This document shows, piece by piece, positions 8,203 to 16,869 of a stretch of 64,000 nucleotides of DNA (positions are counted from its first letter, which is position 1; each line of letters opens with the position of its first letter). Source of the stretch: Sandaracinaceae bacterium (GTDB lineage: Bacteria; Myxococcota_A; Polyangia; Polyangiales; Houyiibacteriaceae); assembly GCA_016706685.1 (NCBI GenBank), contig JADJJE010000012.1, positions 186,001 through 250,000 of the forward strand, given 5' to 3'. The notes below the pieces were generated by a model. It worked only from the letters and a program-made list of their open reading frames with translations, had not been told where the DNA came from and searched no databases. The position numbers and the translations under genes were made by a program.

Positions 8203-8868
8203 ATGAAGATCGCACTGGTGTTGTTCGATGGGATCACCGCGCTCGATGTGGTGGGCCCCTACGAAGTGCTGAGCCGCGTGCCCGGCGCCGAGGTCGTCTT
8301 CGCGGGGCCACGGGCTGGCTTGGCGCGCACCGACAACCGCGCGCTCGGGCTACAGGTGGACGTCGCGCTCGCGGACGTGCACCACGCGGACGTGCTGCTG
8401 GTACCCGGCGGCTACGGTGTGGACGCCCTGATCGCGGACCCGCAGATTCTCGCGGACCTGCGCAGGCTGGACGCGAAGACGCGTTTCACCACCTCCGTGT
8501 GCACCGGCGCGCTGGTGCTGGGCGCGGCGGGCCTGCTGCAGGGGCTCGAGGCGACCACGCACTGGGCGTATCTCGAAGCGCTGGCTCGCTATGGCGCCAC
8601 GCCCGTGAGCCAACGCGTGGTGTGGCAGGGGCGCGTGGTCACCGCAGCAGGCGTCTCGGCCGGCATCGACATGGCGCTCGCGCTGGCTGCCCAGCTCGCG
8701 GGCGACGACGTCGCGCGCGGCATCCAGCTGGCCATCGAGTACGACCCCGAGCCGCCTTTTCACGACGGTCACCCGCGCAGCGCGGCCCCGGAGCTGGTGG
8801 AGCGCGTGCGGTCCGCGAACGCGGCCCGGCGAGCGGCTCGAACGGCTCAGAACCAGGCTTGCAGGTAG
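8203..8868 (+). CDS. DJ-1/PfpI family protein, isonitrile-hydratase-like
   Basis: 221-aa stand-alone DJ-1/PfpI domain. It begins MKIALVLFDGITALDVVGPYEV, has the nucleophile cysteine in TSVCTGALVLGAAGLL, and continues ATTHWAYLEALARYGA and TAAGVSAGIDMALALA, a pattern shared with InhA-type isonitrile hydratases. The substrate cannot be told from sequence. The C-terminus (after about 190) is basic and probably unstructured. It is one base downstream of the AraC-type regulator with an AGGAGA ribosome-binding site, so the two form an operon. The last 22 bp overlap the 3' end of the convergent thioesterase gene. Confidence 0.88.
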   Translation: MKIALVLFDGITALDVVGPYEVLSRVPGAEVVFAGPRAGLARTDNRALGLQVDVALADVHHADVLLVPGGYGVDALIADPQILADLRRLDAKTRFTTSVCTGALVLGAAGLLQGLEATTHWAYLEALARYGATPVSQRVVWQGRVVTAAGVSAGIDMALALAAQLAGDDVARGIQLAIEYDPEPPFHDGHPRSAAPELVERVRSANAARRAARTAQNQACR

Positions 8869-9839
8869 CAATGCGGGCGGCGGTCTTCGCGGTCGAGCGG
8901 GACGAACGCGCCCACCACCCCGAAGCGGTCCTCCGTGCGGAGCGCCTGCATGACCACTTCCACGCGCTCGCCCGCGAAGCACGGCTTGCGGTAGGCCAGC
9001 TCGAGGTCACGCACCTTGAGGTCGGCCGTGGGAACGCCCAGCTCGTGCAGGCGCTCGAGGGCCATGTCCTCGAAGAGGGCCGGGTAGACCAGCGAGTTCA
9101 CGTGCTGGTTGCTGTCCGTGTGCGTCAGCCCGAACAGCACGCGGCGCGCCAGGCGCGGTTCACGGTCCAAGCGGCGGGCGTCGTTCGGCGGCGTGGCGAG
9201 GCGCGCTGGCACGCCCCAGGTGGTGCGAGCCTCGGGGACCGAAGGCAGGCCGCAGTCGGGCGGGAGCGCCACCACGCGGCGGTCCGAAGCGTCCACGAAG
9301 GGGCGCGTGAACACGTGCTCGGCCACGATGGAGCCCAGCTCCACGGGCTGCCCCGCGTTGGCGGGCGCCGCCCCATGCGTGCGCCCCACGCGGCCGTGTA
9401 GCGACGCGTGGATCTGGAAGACGATGCGGTTGACCACGTCGTGCTCGTCCACCGTGTGCGACCACTGATGGACCCCCGTGCCCTCCACGGTCTCCGTGAC
9501 GGAGACGGGCCCGCCGCCGCAGCGCATGCGGAAGCGCGTCAGAATCGCGAGCATCCCGTGCTCGCGCGCGAGCCGCTCCATGGGCTCGCCCGGTCGCATC
9601 ACGTGGTCCCACCCACAGCGTTCGAGCGCCAGCGGCAGCGCGCTGAATTTCAGCTCGCCCGTCTGATCGACGTCGGCATAGCGGAGGAGGAAGTCGGCCC
9701 GGACACGCTGGGCGTCCGGAACATCGGGGGCGGGGAGGGGGCTCTCGAGCACCCCGAGATTTAGCGCGATGCGCGCGCCCGTCACGCTGAGCGTGTCGTT
9801 TTCGAAACTGGACCCGGGCTCGGGTCGATAAGCGGGCAT
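8847..9839 (-). CDS. Double-hotdog acyl thioesterase, FatA/FatB-like
   Basis: 330 aa with two hotdog domains. The second domain carries LTHTDSNQHVNSLVYPALFE (about 225-245), resembling the catalytic Asn-His block (NQHVN) of FatA/FatB acyl-ACP thioesterases; the region is followed by LAYRKPCFAGERVEVVMQALR. The first domain runs from about 20 to 150. Likely role: release of fatty acids from ACP or CoA; substrate unknown. The ATG at 9839 overlaps the dprA start on the other strand; a GTG about 50 bp further in (before TGARIALNLG) is a possible alternative start. The 3' end overlaps the DJ-1 gene by 22 bp. Confidence 0.8.
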   Translation of the reverse strand: MPAYRPEPGSSFENDTLSVTGARIALNLGVLESPLPAPDVPDAQRVRADFLLRYADVDQTGELKFSALPLALERCGWDHVMRPGEPMERLAREHGMLAILTRFRMRCGGGPVSVTETVEGTGVHQWSHTVDEHDVVNRIVFQIHASLHGRVGRTHGAAPANAGQPVELGSIVAEHVFTRPFVDASDRRVVALPPDCGLPSVPEARTTWGVPARLATPPNDARRLDREPRLARRVLFGLTHTDSNQHVNSLVYPALFEDMALERLHELGVPTADLKVRDLELAYRKPCFAGERVEVVMQALRTEDRFGVVGAFVPLDREDRRPHCYLQAWF

Positions 9840-10752
9840 GCCCAAGATGCGCCTGCCCCATCCCGAGGAGCTGCTGCCCCTCGACCCTCGCTACCCCGCC
9901 GCGTTGCGCGCCCTGAAGGACCACGGCCCCATCCGTGTCGCAGGCGTGCTCCCCGAGCTCGAGCGCGCCGTGGCCATTGTGGGGACGCGTCGCGCCGACC
10001 CCGAGGCGCTCGACTTCGCCCATGGCCTGGCGCGTGACTTGGCCAGCGCGGGGATCGTGATCCTCTCGGGGGGGGCGCTCGGAGTCGACGCCGCAGCCCA
10101 TCGGGGCGCGCTCGCGGCGAACGGCAAGACCGTGGCGGTGCTCGCCAGCGGCTTCGCGAAGCCGTACCCGCCCAGCCACGGACCCCTGTTCGAAGAAATT
10201 GCGGCATCGGGTGCCCTCTTGACCGAGGCCCCCGACGAGGGGGCGTTCGAGGGGTTCCGCTTCCTTCATAGGAACCGGCTCATCGCGGCGCTCGGCCACT
10301 CCGGGACCATCGTGATTCAGGCCCCCATACGGTCTGGAACCCTCTCCACGGCCGAGGACGCACGCCGCCTGAAGCGACCCGTTTGGGTGGTGCCCGGAGC
10401 CCCGTGGGATCCCCGCTCGCAAGGGGGGCTCGGGCTGCTCCGCGAGGGGGCGAGGATTTGCACATCGGCCGGAGATGTCTTATCGGTGCTCGCTCCGGAG
10501 ACCCGCGATGTGCGGATCCGGAGCGCCCCTTCGCAACAAAACACCAATGATCTCGGCAGTCTCGATGACGCTGCGCGCCTCTGCCTCTCCGCTCTAGGGG
10601 GGCGCGGCCGCACCCTCGACGAGCTGTGCAAGGCGACCGGATGGCCGGCGCCGCGGGCTCTCGCGGTTCTCACGAGCCTCGAGGTGGGTGGTTGGATCGA
10701 AGGACGCAGTGGTGGTCGATACGGAATCGTTGGCCACCAAAGACGCCCCTAG
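9838..10752 (+). CDS. dprA: DNA-processing protein DprA
   Basis: 304 aa. It has the Rossmann-like DprA core that binds incoming single-stranded DNA and loads RecA during natural transformation: AIVGTRRADPEALDFAHG (about 45-62), ILSGGALGVDAAAHRGAL, VLASGFAKPYPPSHGPLFEE and FRFLHRNRLIAALGHSGTIVIQ, followed by WVVPGAPWDP. The C-terminal 70 residues form a winged-helix-like tail (CLSALGGRGRTLDELCKATG). Length is near that of the short DprA type. Its start overlaps that of the divergent thioesterase; MRLPHPEELL at 9847 is an alternative. topA follows after 11 bp, a common pairing. Confidence 0.93.
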   Translation: MPKMRLPHPEELLPLDPRYPAALRALKDHGPIRVAGVLPELERAVAIVGTRRADPEALDFAHGLARDLASAGIVILSGGALGVDAAAHRGALAANGKTVAVLASGFAKPYPPSHGPLFEEIAASGALLTEAPDEGAFEGFRFLHRNRLIAALGHSGTIVIQAPIRSGTLSTAEDARRLKRPVWVVPGAPWDPRSQGGLGLLREGARICTSAGDVLSVLAPETRDVRIRSAPSQQNTNDLGSLDDAARLCLSALGGRGRTLDELCKATGWPAPRALAVLTSLEVGGWIEGRSGGRYGIVGHQRRP

Positions 10753-10763
10753 TAAGGAAGCCA

Positions 10764-13295
10764 ATGTCCAAAGCGCTCCTCATCGTCGAGTCTCCCGCCA
10801 AGGCCAAGACCATCAAGAAGTACGTCGGCGCCAACTACGACGTGCTCGCCAGCAAGGGCCACATCAAGGACCTCCCCAAGAAGGGCGGGGTCGACATGGA
10901 GAACGGCTTCGAGGAGAGCTACGAGCTCCTCGAGGAGAAGGGCAAGGCCGAGATCATCAAGGCCATCCGCGCCAGCGCCAAGAAGGTGGGCAAGGTGCTG
11001 CTCGCGACCGACCCTGATCGCGAGGGCGAGGCCATCGCGTTCCACCTTCGGGACATCGTCCGCGAGGTGAATCCGGACGTGGAGATCCAGCGGGTGCTCT
11101 TCAACGAGATCACCAAGAAGGGCGTGCTCGCCGGGCTGGACGACCCGCGGGAGCTGGACGCCAACCTCTACGAGGCGCAGCGCACCCGTCGCGTGCTGGA
11201 CCGCATCGGCGGCTACCCGCTCAGCAGCCTTCTGTGGAAGAAGCTGACCTTCGGGCTCTCGGCGGGCCGCGTGCAGACGCCGGCGCTGCGCATCATCGTG
11301 GACCGCGAGCTCGAGCGTGAGGCGTTCGTCCCGCAGAACTACTGGTTGGTGGACGCCCAGGTGGTGGGCAAGAGCGGCGTCGCCTTCACCGCCAACCTGG
11401 TGGAAGTGAACGGGGAGAAGCTCGAGCGCGTGGGTTCTCGTCCGGCCGCCACCAGCGAGCCCGCCGCGGCGAGCTACGTGGCCGACCTGCGAGCTGCCAC
11501 CTACCGCATCCGCGAGATCACGCGGCGCCAGTCGAGCCGCAAGGCACCCGCGCCGTACATCACCAGCAAGCTGCAGCAGGACGCCAGCACGCGCCTCGGG
11601 ATGGCCCCCAAGCGCGCCATGTCCGTGGCGCAGCAGCTCTACGAGGGCATCGAGCTCGGCAAGGGCAAGGACGCCGAGACCGTGGGTCTCATCACCTACA
11701 TGCGTACCGACAGCACGCGCGTGTCCGATGACGCCATCACGGCGTGCCGCGAGTTCATCACGAGCACGTTCGGCAAGGACGCCGTGCCGCCCAAGCCCAA
11801 TGAGTTCACGGCCAAGAAGAAGGCCAACGTCCAGGACGCTCACGAGGCCATTCGCCCCACCAGCATGGACCACCCGCCCGACTCGGTGGCCAAGTACCTG
11901 AAGGAGCCGCAGCTCAAGCTCTACCGCCTCATCTGGAACCGCTTCGTGGCGTCGCAGATGGTGCCGGCGGTGTACGACCAGACCAGCGTGGACATCGAGG
12001 CCAAGGGCGGGAAGAGCGTCTACGGCCTGCGCGCCGCCGGCAGCGTGCTGAAGAAGGCCGGCTGGCGCGAGGTTTGGCTCACGAGCTCGGACAAAGATGC
12101 CGAGGCGGCTGACGCTGCCGAGGCCGCCGAGGCGGTGGAGCCCGAAGCAGGCGCGGAAGATGGCACGGCCGTGGCCGAGTCCGGCACGCTGCCCATCCTG
12201 GATGACGGTGAGGCGCTCAAGCTGGTGGACCCGCCCGGCGCACAGTTCACGCACAAGGCCACCGAGCCGCCTCCGCGCTTCAACGAAGCCAGCATGGTGA
12301 AGAAGCTGGAGGAAGAGGGCATCGGTCGCCCGTCCACGTACGCCGAAATCATCAGCAAGGTGCAGGCGCGTGACTACGTGGAGAAGCACGGCAACCAGCT
12401 GCGCCCGAGCGACCTCGGCCGCCTGGTGATCGAGAAGCTGACGGAAGACGGCTTCGACCTCGCGGACATCGGCTTCACGCGCAAGCTGGAGGAGAGCCTC
12501 GACGCCGTGGCGGAGGCCTCGGCCAAGCGCCTCGACGTGCTGGCGCCCTTCCACGCGCGTCTGCAAGCGCAGATCGCGAAGGCCTCGGAGTCGAAGGCCA
12601 AGTGGTGGCCCGAGCCGTTCCCCATCGGCGAGACCTGCCCCGATGACGGTGGTCGCCTGATGCAGCGCTGGGGCCGCAACGGCGTGTTCATCGGCTGCGA
12701 GAACTACCCGGAGTGCAAGCACACGCGGAACATCCCGAAGGAGGGTGAAGAGGACCAGAGCCGCGAGCCCGAGCTCACCAACTACGACTGCACCGAGTGC
12801 GGCGCGAAGATGTTGAAGCGCTGGGGCCGCAACGGCTTCTTCCTGGGCTGCTCCAGCTACCCCACGTGCAAGGCCACGCGCCCCGTGCCGCTCGGCTTCG
12901 TCTGCCCCAAGTGCAAGGTGGGCGACATCATCGAGATCCGCTCGAAGGGCGGAAAGACCTTCTACGGCTGCACCAACTACAACTCGGAAGAGAAGTGCGA
13001 CTTCCGCTCGTGGCAGAAGCCCATCGGCGTGCCGTGTGAGCAGTGCGACTCGCAGTTCCTGGTGTGGATGGGTGGCAAGAAGAGCCCCACGCTGAAGTGC
13101 GTGAACCCCACGTGCGACTTCGAGACGCCCTTCGATCCGGATGGCTACGAAGCGGAGCAAGAGGCAGGCCGCGCCGCCGCGCGTGATGAGCGCCGCGCTA
13201 GCGCCTTGGCCAGCGCCGAGGCCGAGGCGGAGGACGACCAGGACGACGCGCCGCCGAAGCCCGCCAAGGTGGCCAAGAAGAAGACCGGCTCCTGA
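10764..13295 (+). CDS. topA: DNA topoisomerase I (type IA)
   Basis: 843 aa. It relaxes negative supercoils through a 5'-phosphotyrosine intermediate. The Toprim domain begins at LIVESPAKAKTI and contains TDPDREGEAIAFHL (acidic Mg2+ site). The catalytic tyrosine is Tyr312 in LITYMRTDSTRVSDDA. An Ala/Glu-rich acidic insert lies at about 445-475. The C-terminus has four Cys4 zinc-ribbon repeats (two closely alike: CPDDGGRLMQRWGRNGVFIG and CTECGAKMLKRWGRNGFFLG) and ends in a Lys-rich tail (PAKVAKKKTGS). The start has TAAGGAAG just upstream. Its TGA shares one base with the trmFO ATG. Confidence 0.97.
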   Translation: MSKALLIVESPAKAKTIKKYVGANYDVLASKGHIKDLPKKGGVDMENGFEESYELLEEKGKAEIIKAIRASAKKVGKVLLATDPDREGEAIAFHLRDIVREVNPDVEIQRVLFNEITKKGVLAGLDDPRELDANLYEAQRTRRVLDRIGGYPLSSLLWKKLTFGLSAGRVQTPALRIIVDRELEREAFVPQNYWLVDAQVVGKSGVAFTANLVEVNGEKLERVGSRPAATSEPAAASYVADLRAATYRIREITRRQSSRKAPAPYITSKLQQDASTRLGMAPKRAMSVAQQLYEGIELGKGKDAETVGLITYMRTDSTRVSDDAITACREFITSTFGKDAVPPKPNEFTAKKKANVQDAHEAIRPTSMDHPPDSVAKYLKEPQLKLYRLIWNRFVASQMVPAVYDQTSVDIEAKGGKSVYGLRAAGSVLKKAGWREVWLTSSDKDAEAADAAEAAEAVEPEAGAEDGTAVAESGTLPILDDGEALKLVDPPGAQFTHKATEPPPRFNEASMVKKLEEEGIGRPSTYAEIISKVQARDYVEKHGNQLRPSDLGRLVIEKLTEDGFDLADIGFTRKLEESLDAVAEASAKRLDVLAPFHARLQAQIAKASESKAKWWPEPFPIGETCPDDGGRLMQRWGRNGVFIGCENYPECKHTRNIPKEGEEDQSREPELTNYDCTECGAKMLKRWGRNGFFLGCSSYPTCKATRPVPLGFVCPKCKVGDIIEIRSKGGKTFYGCTNYNSEEKCDFRSWQKPIGVPCEQCDSQFLVWMGGKKSPTLKCVNPTCDFETPFDPDGYEAEQEAGRAAARDERRASALASAEAEAEDDQDDAPPKPAKVAKKKTGS

Positions 13296-14665
13296 TGAGC
13301 GACTCACCGCGTGGCCCTGTCACGGTAGTGGGCGGTGGCCTCGCGGGCACCGAGTGCGCTTGGCAGCTGGCCGAGCGCGGCGTGCCCGTGCGCTTGCTGG
13401 AGCAGAAGCCCACCAAGCGCACCCCCGCGCAACAGATCGACCTCTTGGCCGAGCTGGTGTGCAGCAACTCGTTCCGCGGCGCCGACTTGGGCAACGCCGT
13501 CGGGCTGCTCAAGGAAGAGATGCGGCGCGCAGGCTCGCTGGTCATGCGCGTGGGCACCGAGACGCAGGTGCCGGCGGGCGGTGCCTTCGCCGTGGACCGT
13601 GAGCGCTTCAGCGCCGAGATGACGCGGCGCATCGACGCCCACCCGCTGATCGAGCGCGTGGACACCGAGGTGCTGGCCATCCCGGAGGAGCGCCCCGTAG
13701 TGCTGGCCACCGGGCCGCTCACGGGTGATTCGCTGGCGGCCGACCTGGCAGGGGCCATCGGTGAAGCCCACCTGGCCTATTACGACGCCATCGCGCCCGT
13801 GGTCACCGCCGAGAGCGTGAACTGGGACGTGGCGTTCCGGCAGAGCCGCTACGACAAGGGTGGCGACGACGCCTACGGCAACTGCCCCTTCAACCAGGAG
13901 GAGTACGAGGCCTTCGTGGCCGCGCTCCTGGCGGCGGAGAAGGTGGAGCCCAAGACCTTCGAGAAGATTCGCTACTTCGAGGGCTGCCTGCCCATCGAGG
14001 TCATGGCCGAGCGCGGCTATCGCACGCTGTCGTTCGGCTGCATGAAGCCGGTGGGGCTCACGGACCCGCGCACGGGCAGGCGCCCGCACGCGGTGGTGCA
14101 GCTGCGCGCCGAGAACGACCCGCCCACGGCGTACAACCTGGTGGGCTTCCAGACGCGCATGAAGTGGCCGGACCAGAAGCGCGTGTTCCGCATGATTCCG
14201 GGCCTCGAGAACGCCGAGTTCGAGCGGCTCGGCAGTGTGCACCGCAACACCTTCGTGAACGCGCCGGCGGTGCTGGACGACTCGTTGTCGCTGCGGGCGC
14301 GGCCGGGCGTCTACCTGGCCGGGCAGGTCAGCGGCGTGGAGGGCTACATCGAGAGCGCCGCGCTGGGCCTCCTGCTGGGCGTGCAGCTAGCGCGCGACGT
14401 GCAGGGCCTGCCGAGCGTGCCGGTGCCCGAGACCACCGCGCTCGGCGCGCTGCGTGGCCACCTGCGCCGGGAGAGCCCGAACTTCCAACCCAGCAACGTG
14501 GTGTGGAGCATGTTCCCGGAGCTCGCGGGGCCCGAGCTGCGTGACAAGAAGCTCAAGAAGGAGCGCATGGGGCAGCGCGCCCTCGCGGATCTGGGCGCCT
14601 GGCTGGCGGCGATCGGGCTCACGCCCGACCCCACGGTCACGCCCGACGCAAGCGCAGCGACGTGA
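13295..14665 (+). CDS. trmFO: Methylenetetrahydrofolate--tRNA-(uracil-5-)-methyltransferase
   Basis: 456-aa flavoprotein that makes 5-methyluridine-54 in the tRNA T-loop using methylene-THF and FADH2. The FAD-binding GGGLAGTECAWQLAERGV motif is at residues 12-30, followed by LAELVCSNSFRG, which is diagnostic of TrmFO. Other family blocks are NCPFNQEEYEAF, YFEGCLPIEVMAERG, TLSFGCMKPVGL and LAGQVSGVEGYIESAALGLL. Length is normal. It is coupled to topA (TGATG overlap), an arrangement seen in many bacteria, and overlaps the convergent metallophosphoesterase gene by 29 bp. Confidence 0.97.
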   Translation: MSDSPRGPVTVVGGGLAGTECAWQLAERGVPVRLLEQKPTKRTPAQQIDLLAELVCSNSFRGADLGNAVGLLKEEMRRAGSLVMRVGTETQVPAGGAFAVDRERFSAEMTRRIDAHPLIERVDTEVLAIPEERPVVLATGPLTGDSLAADLAGAIGEAHLAYYDAIAPVVTAESVNWDVAFRQSRYDKGGDDAYGNCPFNQEEYEAFVAALLAAEKVEPKTFEKIRYFEGCLPIEVMAERGYRTLSFGCMKPVGLTDPRTGRRPHAVVQLRAENDPPTAYNLVGFQTRMKWPDQKRVFRMIPGLENAEFERLGSVHRNTFVNAPAVLDDSLSLRARPGVYLAGQVSGVEGYIESAALGLLLGVQLARDVQGLPSVPVPETTALGALRGHLRRESPNFQPSNVVWSMFPELAGPELRDKKLKKERMGQRALADLGAWLAAIGLTPDPTVTPDASAAT

Positions 14666-15809
14666 TCTCGGGGGGCACCAGGGTGCGCACCGGGGGACCC
14701 CAGTAGCAGGTGCCCTGGTTCACGTAGACCTGCATGCCGTCCACCGCGCCGAGGCCCTTGGACACCGGGTGGACGAGGCCCACGAAGAGATTCCACGGGA
14801 AGAACTGCCCGCCGTGCGTGTGCCCCGACAGCTGCAGGTCGAAGCCTGCGGCCGCCGCGGCGAACGCGCTGCGTGGCTGGTGGGCGAGCAGGATCTTGCG
14901 AGCGCCTGCGGGCGCGCCGAGCAACGCGTTGCGCGGGCTGCTGGCCTTCGCCCCGCGCTCACCGCGTGTGCTGTAGTCCGTGATGCCGGCGACCACGAGC
15001 TGCTCGCCGTCGCGCGTGAGCACCACGTGCTCGTTCTCGAGCACACGCATGCCGAGGCGCGTGAACTCGGCGCACCACTCATCGGCGCCCGAGTAGTACT
15101 CGTGGTTGCCCGTCACGAAGAAGACGCCGTCGGGGGCGCGCAGGCGGCCGAGGGGCGCGACGTCCTGCGCCAGGTTCAGCACGCTGCCGTCAACGAAGTC
15201 GCCTGTTGCGGCGATCATGTCCGGCTGGAGCGCCAGCACCTGGTCCACGATGGGTGTGATGAAGCCGGCGTCGATGGTCATGCCAACGTGCACGTCGCTG
15301 ATCTGCACGATGTGGAAGCCGTCGAAGGCCGCGGGCAGGTTGGGGATGCGCACCTCCACTTGCTTCACCGCGGGCCCGAGGCGCGCCTGGACGGTACCGG
15401 CGCCCGTGAGCAGACCGCTGGCCCCCACGGCCACCAAGCTGCTGCTGGCGGTGAGGAACGCACGCCGCGCGTGGTCCACCGGGGCGGCCTCGGGGTTCAT
15501 GCGGCGCCGCAGCGCGCCCGCTGCCTGTGCCACCATGAACCCGAGGTCACGCAGGAGCGTGAACGCGAACAGCACACTGAAGAACGCGAGATACGTCCAG
15601 GTCAGGTACCGCAGCACCAGCACAGCGGGCCCGGTGGCGTCGCGGCCCACGGCGAAGCTCAGCGGACCCAGCAGGAACGCTGCCGCCAGGAGCGCATAGA
15701 GCGCGCGCTTGGCGCGCTGGCTCACGGTGAGGGGGCGGATCACGCGGGCGGCCAAGTAGAGGTGCGGCAGCGCGAGGAACAGCGTGATGATCAGGATGAA
15801 GCGCAGCAC
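14637..15809 (-). CDS. Membrane metallophosphoesterase
   Basis: 390 aa. The N-terminal 100 residues contain about three to four membrane segments (LRFILIITLFLALPHLYL, a second near 35-55, a third near 70-88). A twin-Arg-like HARRAFLTASSSLV stretch follows. The calcineurin-like phosphoesterase domain occupies residues about 150-390 with all metal-site motifs: ISDVHVG (DxH), ATGDFVDG, TGNHEYY, LLAHQPR and SGHTHGGQ. Related proteins (YkuE-like) act on phosphodiesters at the membrane; the substrate is unknown. The start codon directly follows the xerC stop, so the pair is an operon. Confidence 0.88.
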   Translation of the reverse strand: MLRFILIITLFLALPHLYLAARVIRPLTVSQRAKRALYALLAAAFLLGPLSFAVGRDATGPAVLVLRYLTWTYLAFFSVLFAFTLLRDLGFMVAQAAGALRRRMNPEAAPVDHARRAFLTASSSLVAVGASGLLTGAGTVQARLGPAVKQVEVRIPNLPAAFDGFHIVQISDVHVGMTIDAGFITPIVDQVLALQPDMIAATGDFVDGSVLNLAQDVAPLGRLRAPDGVFFVTGNHEYYSGADEWCAEFTRLGMRVLENEHVVLTRDGEQLVVAGITDYSTRGERGAKASSPRNALLGAPAGARKILLAHQPRSAFAAAAAGFDLQLSGHTHGGQFFPWNLFVGLVHPVSKGLGAVDGMQVYVNQGTCYWGPPVRTLVPPEITSLRLRRA

Positions 15810-16796
15810 TCAGTCGTCTCCGGCGTCGGGCCCCAGGTCGTCGCGGAGCACGCCACGCCGCACCCGCGCCAGCGGGTGAGCCCGGTCATACGTCGTCATC
15901 ATGCGGTCGGTCGTTACGTGGGTGTAGCGCTGGGTGGTGCCCAGGCTGGCATGCCCCAGCAGCTCCTGGATGCTGCGCAGGTCTGCTCCCGCATCCAGCA
16001 GGTGCGTGGCGCAGGTGTGGCGCAGCGTGTGGGGGTGGAGGTCCGGGCGCCCAGTGCCCAACATGCCGTAGCGCTGCACCACGTTCTGCACCTGACGCGC
16101 GCCCAGGCGTGTGCCGAAGCGCCCCACGAAGAGCGCCGTGCCGTGCTGCTGGCCGTCCTTGTCCACCAGGTCCGGACGTCGCGGCAGATAGGCCTGCAGG
16201 GCGGCGATGCACTCGGCCCCGAGCGGCACCAAGCGCTCCTTCTGGCCCTTGCCCAGCACGCGTGCGTGGTGGCCAGCGAGGTCGAGCGAGCCGAGTGAGA
16301 GCCCAGCCACTTCGCTCACGCGCGCGCCGCTGCTGTAGAGCAGCTCGAGGATGGCGGCGTCGCGCAGCGCGATGGCCTCGGCGCGTTGCTCATCCACGGC
16401 GTCGGGTGCGTGCTTGCCCGGCGCGGCGACCACCCGGAAGGCGTCTTCGACGGTCACGAACTCGGGCAGGGGCTTTGGCACCCTGGGGCGCGTCAGGCTG
16501 GCGGCGGGGTTGTCGGTGACATGGCCGCGCTTTTCGAGGAAGCGGAAGAAGGCGCGCACCGCGCTGACCTTGCGCGCCATGGTGGACGCCGTGCGGCCGT
16601 CGAAGCTCGCTGCCAGGAAGGCGCGCAGTGATCCGGTGCGGAGCTTCCGGGCGTCCAGCGGCAGCTCGTGGTCCATGCAGTAGGTGTGCAGGGCGAGCAG
16701 GTCCCGCATGTACGTGCTCACCGTGAGCGGCGACGCCCGGCGCTCGTCGGCCAGGTGCGAGCGGAACTCTTCGAGCTGCCGGGTGAGGTCGTCCAA
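15810..16796 (-). CDS. xerC: Tyrosine recombinase XerC
   Basis: 328 aa. It resolves chromosome dimers at dif with XerD. The SAM-like N-terminal domain (residues 1-100) is followed by the catalytic domain with the full tyrosine-recombinase set: Arg in SGARVSEVAGL, Lys in LGKGQKERLVP, HTLRH (His-x-x-Arg), His in LLGHASLGTTQ, and Tyr in QRYTHVT. Features fit XerC rather than a phage integrase: no extra DNA-binding domain, and a metabolic neighbourhood without att-like repeats. The only usable start is a TTG (residues MDDLTRQLEEF); a TAGGCT hexamer lies 6 nt before it and an in-frame stop just beyond. Confidence 0.92.
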   Translation of the reverse strand: MDDLTRQLEEFRSHLADERRASPLTVSTYMRDLLALHTYCMDHELPLDARKLRTGSLRAFLAASFDGRTASTMARKVSAVRAFFRFLEKRGHVTDNPAASLTRPRVPKPLPEFVTVEDAFRVVAAPGKHAPDAVDEQRAEAIALRDAAILELLYSSGARVSEVAGLSLGSLDLAGHHARVLGKGQKERLVPLGAECIAALQAYLPRRPDLVDKDGQQHGTALFVGRFGTRLGARQVQNVVQRYGMLGTGRPDLHPHTLRHTCATHLLDAGADLRSIQELLGHASLGTTQRYTHVTTDRMMTTYDRAHPLARVRRGVLRDDLGPDAGDD

Positions 16797-16802
16797 GCGG
16801 AC

Positions 16803-16808
16803 AGCCTA
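16803..16808 (-). promoter_or_regulatory. -10-like hexamer for leaderless xerC
   Basis: Minus strand GCTAGGCT, 6 nt, TTG start. It is back to back with the hexamer of the divergent zinc-finger gene in a 73-bp gap. Confidence 0.45.
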
Positions 16809-16854
16809 GCGTCTGGGGGAAGCGGGCGCAGGTTTCGCGCAGCGCCAAGTCGGG

Positions 16855-16860
16855 TAGCAT
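16855..16860 (+). promoter_or_regulatory. -10-like hexamer for the zinc-finger gene
   Basis: TAGCAT, 9 nt, ATG. No Shine-Dalgarno; no clear -35. Confidence 0.4.
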
Positions 16861-16869
16861 CCCAACGCG

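Noticed and set aside
15810..16796. Phage or island integrase
   Set aside because: Core XerC features, no arm-type DNA-binding domain, no att repeats, and no phage genes around; the tRNA-Leu is 30 kb away and uninterrupted.
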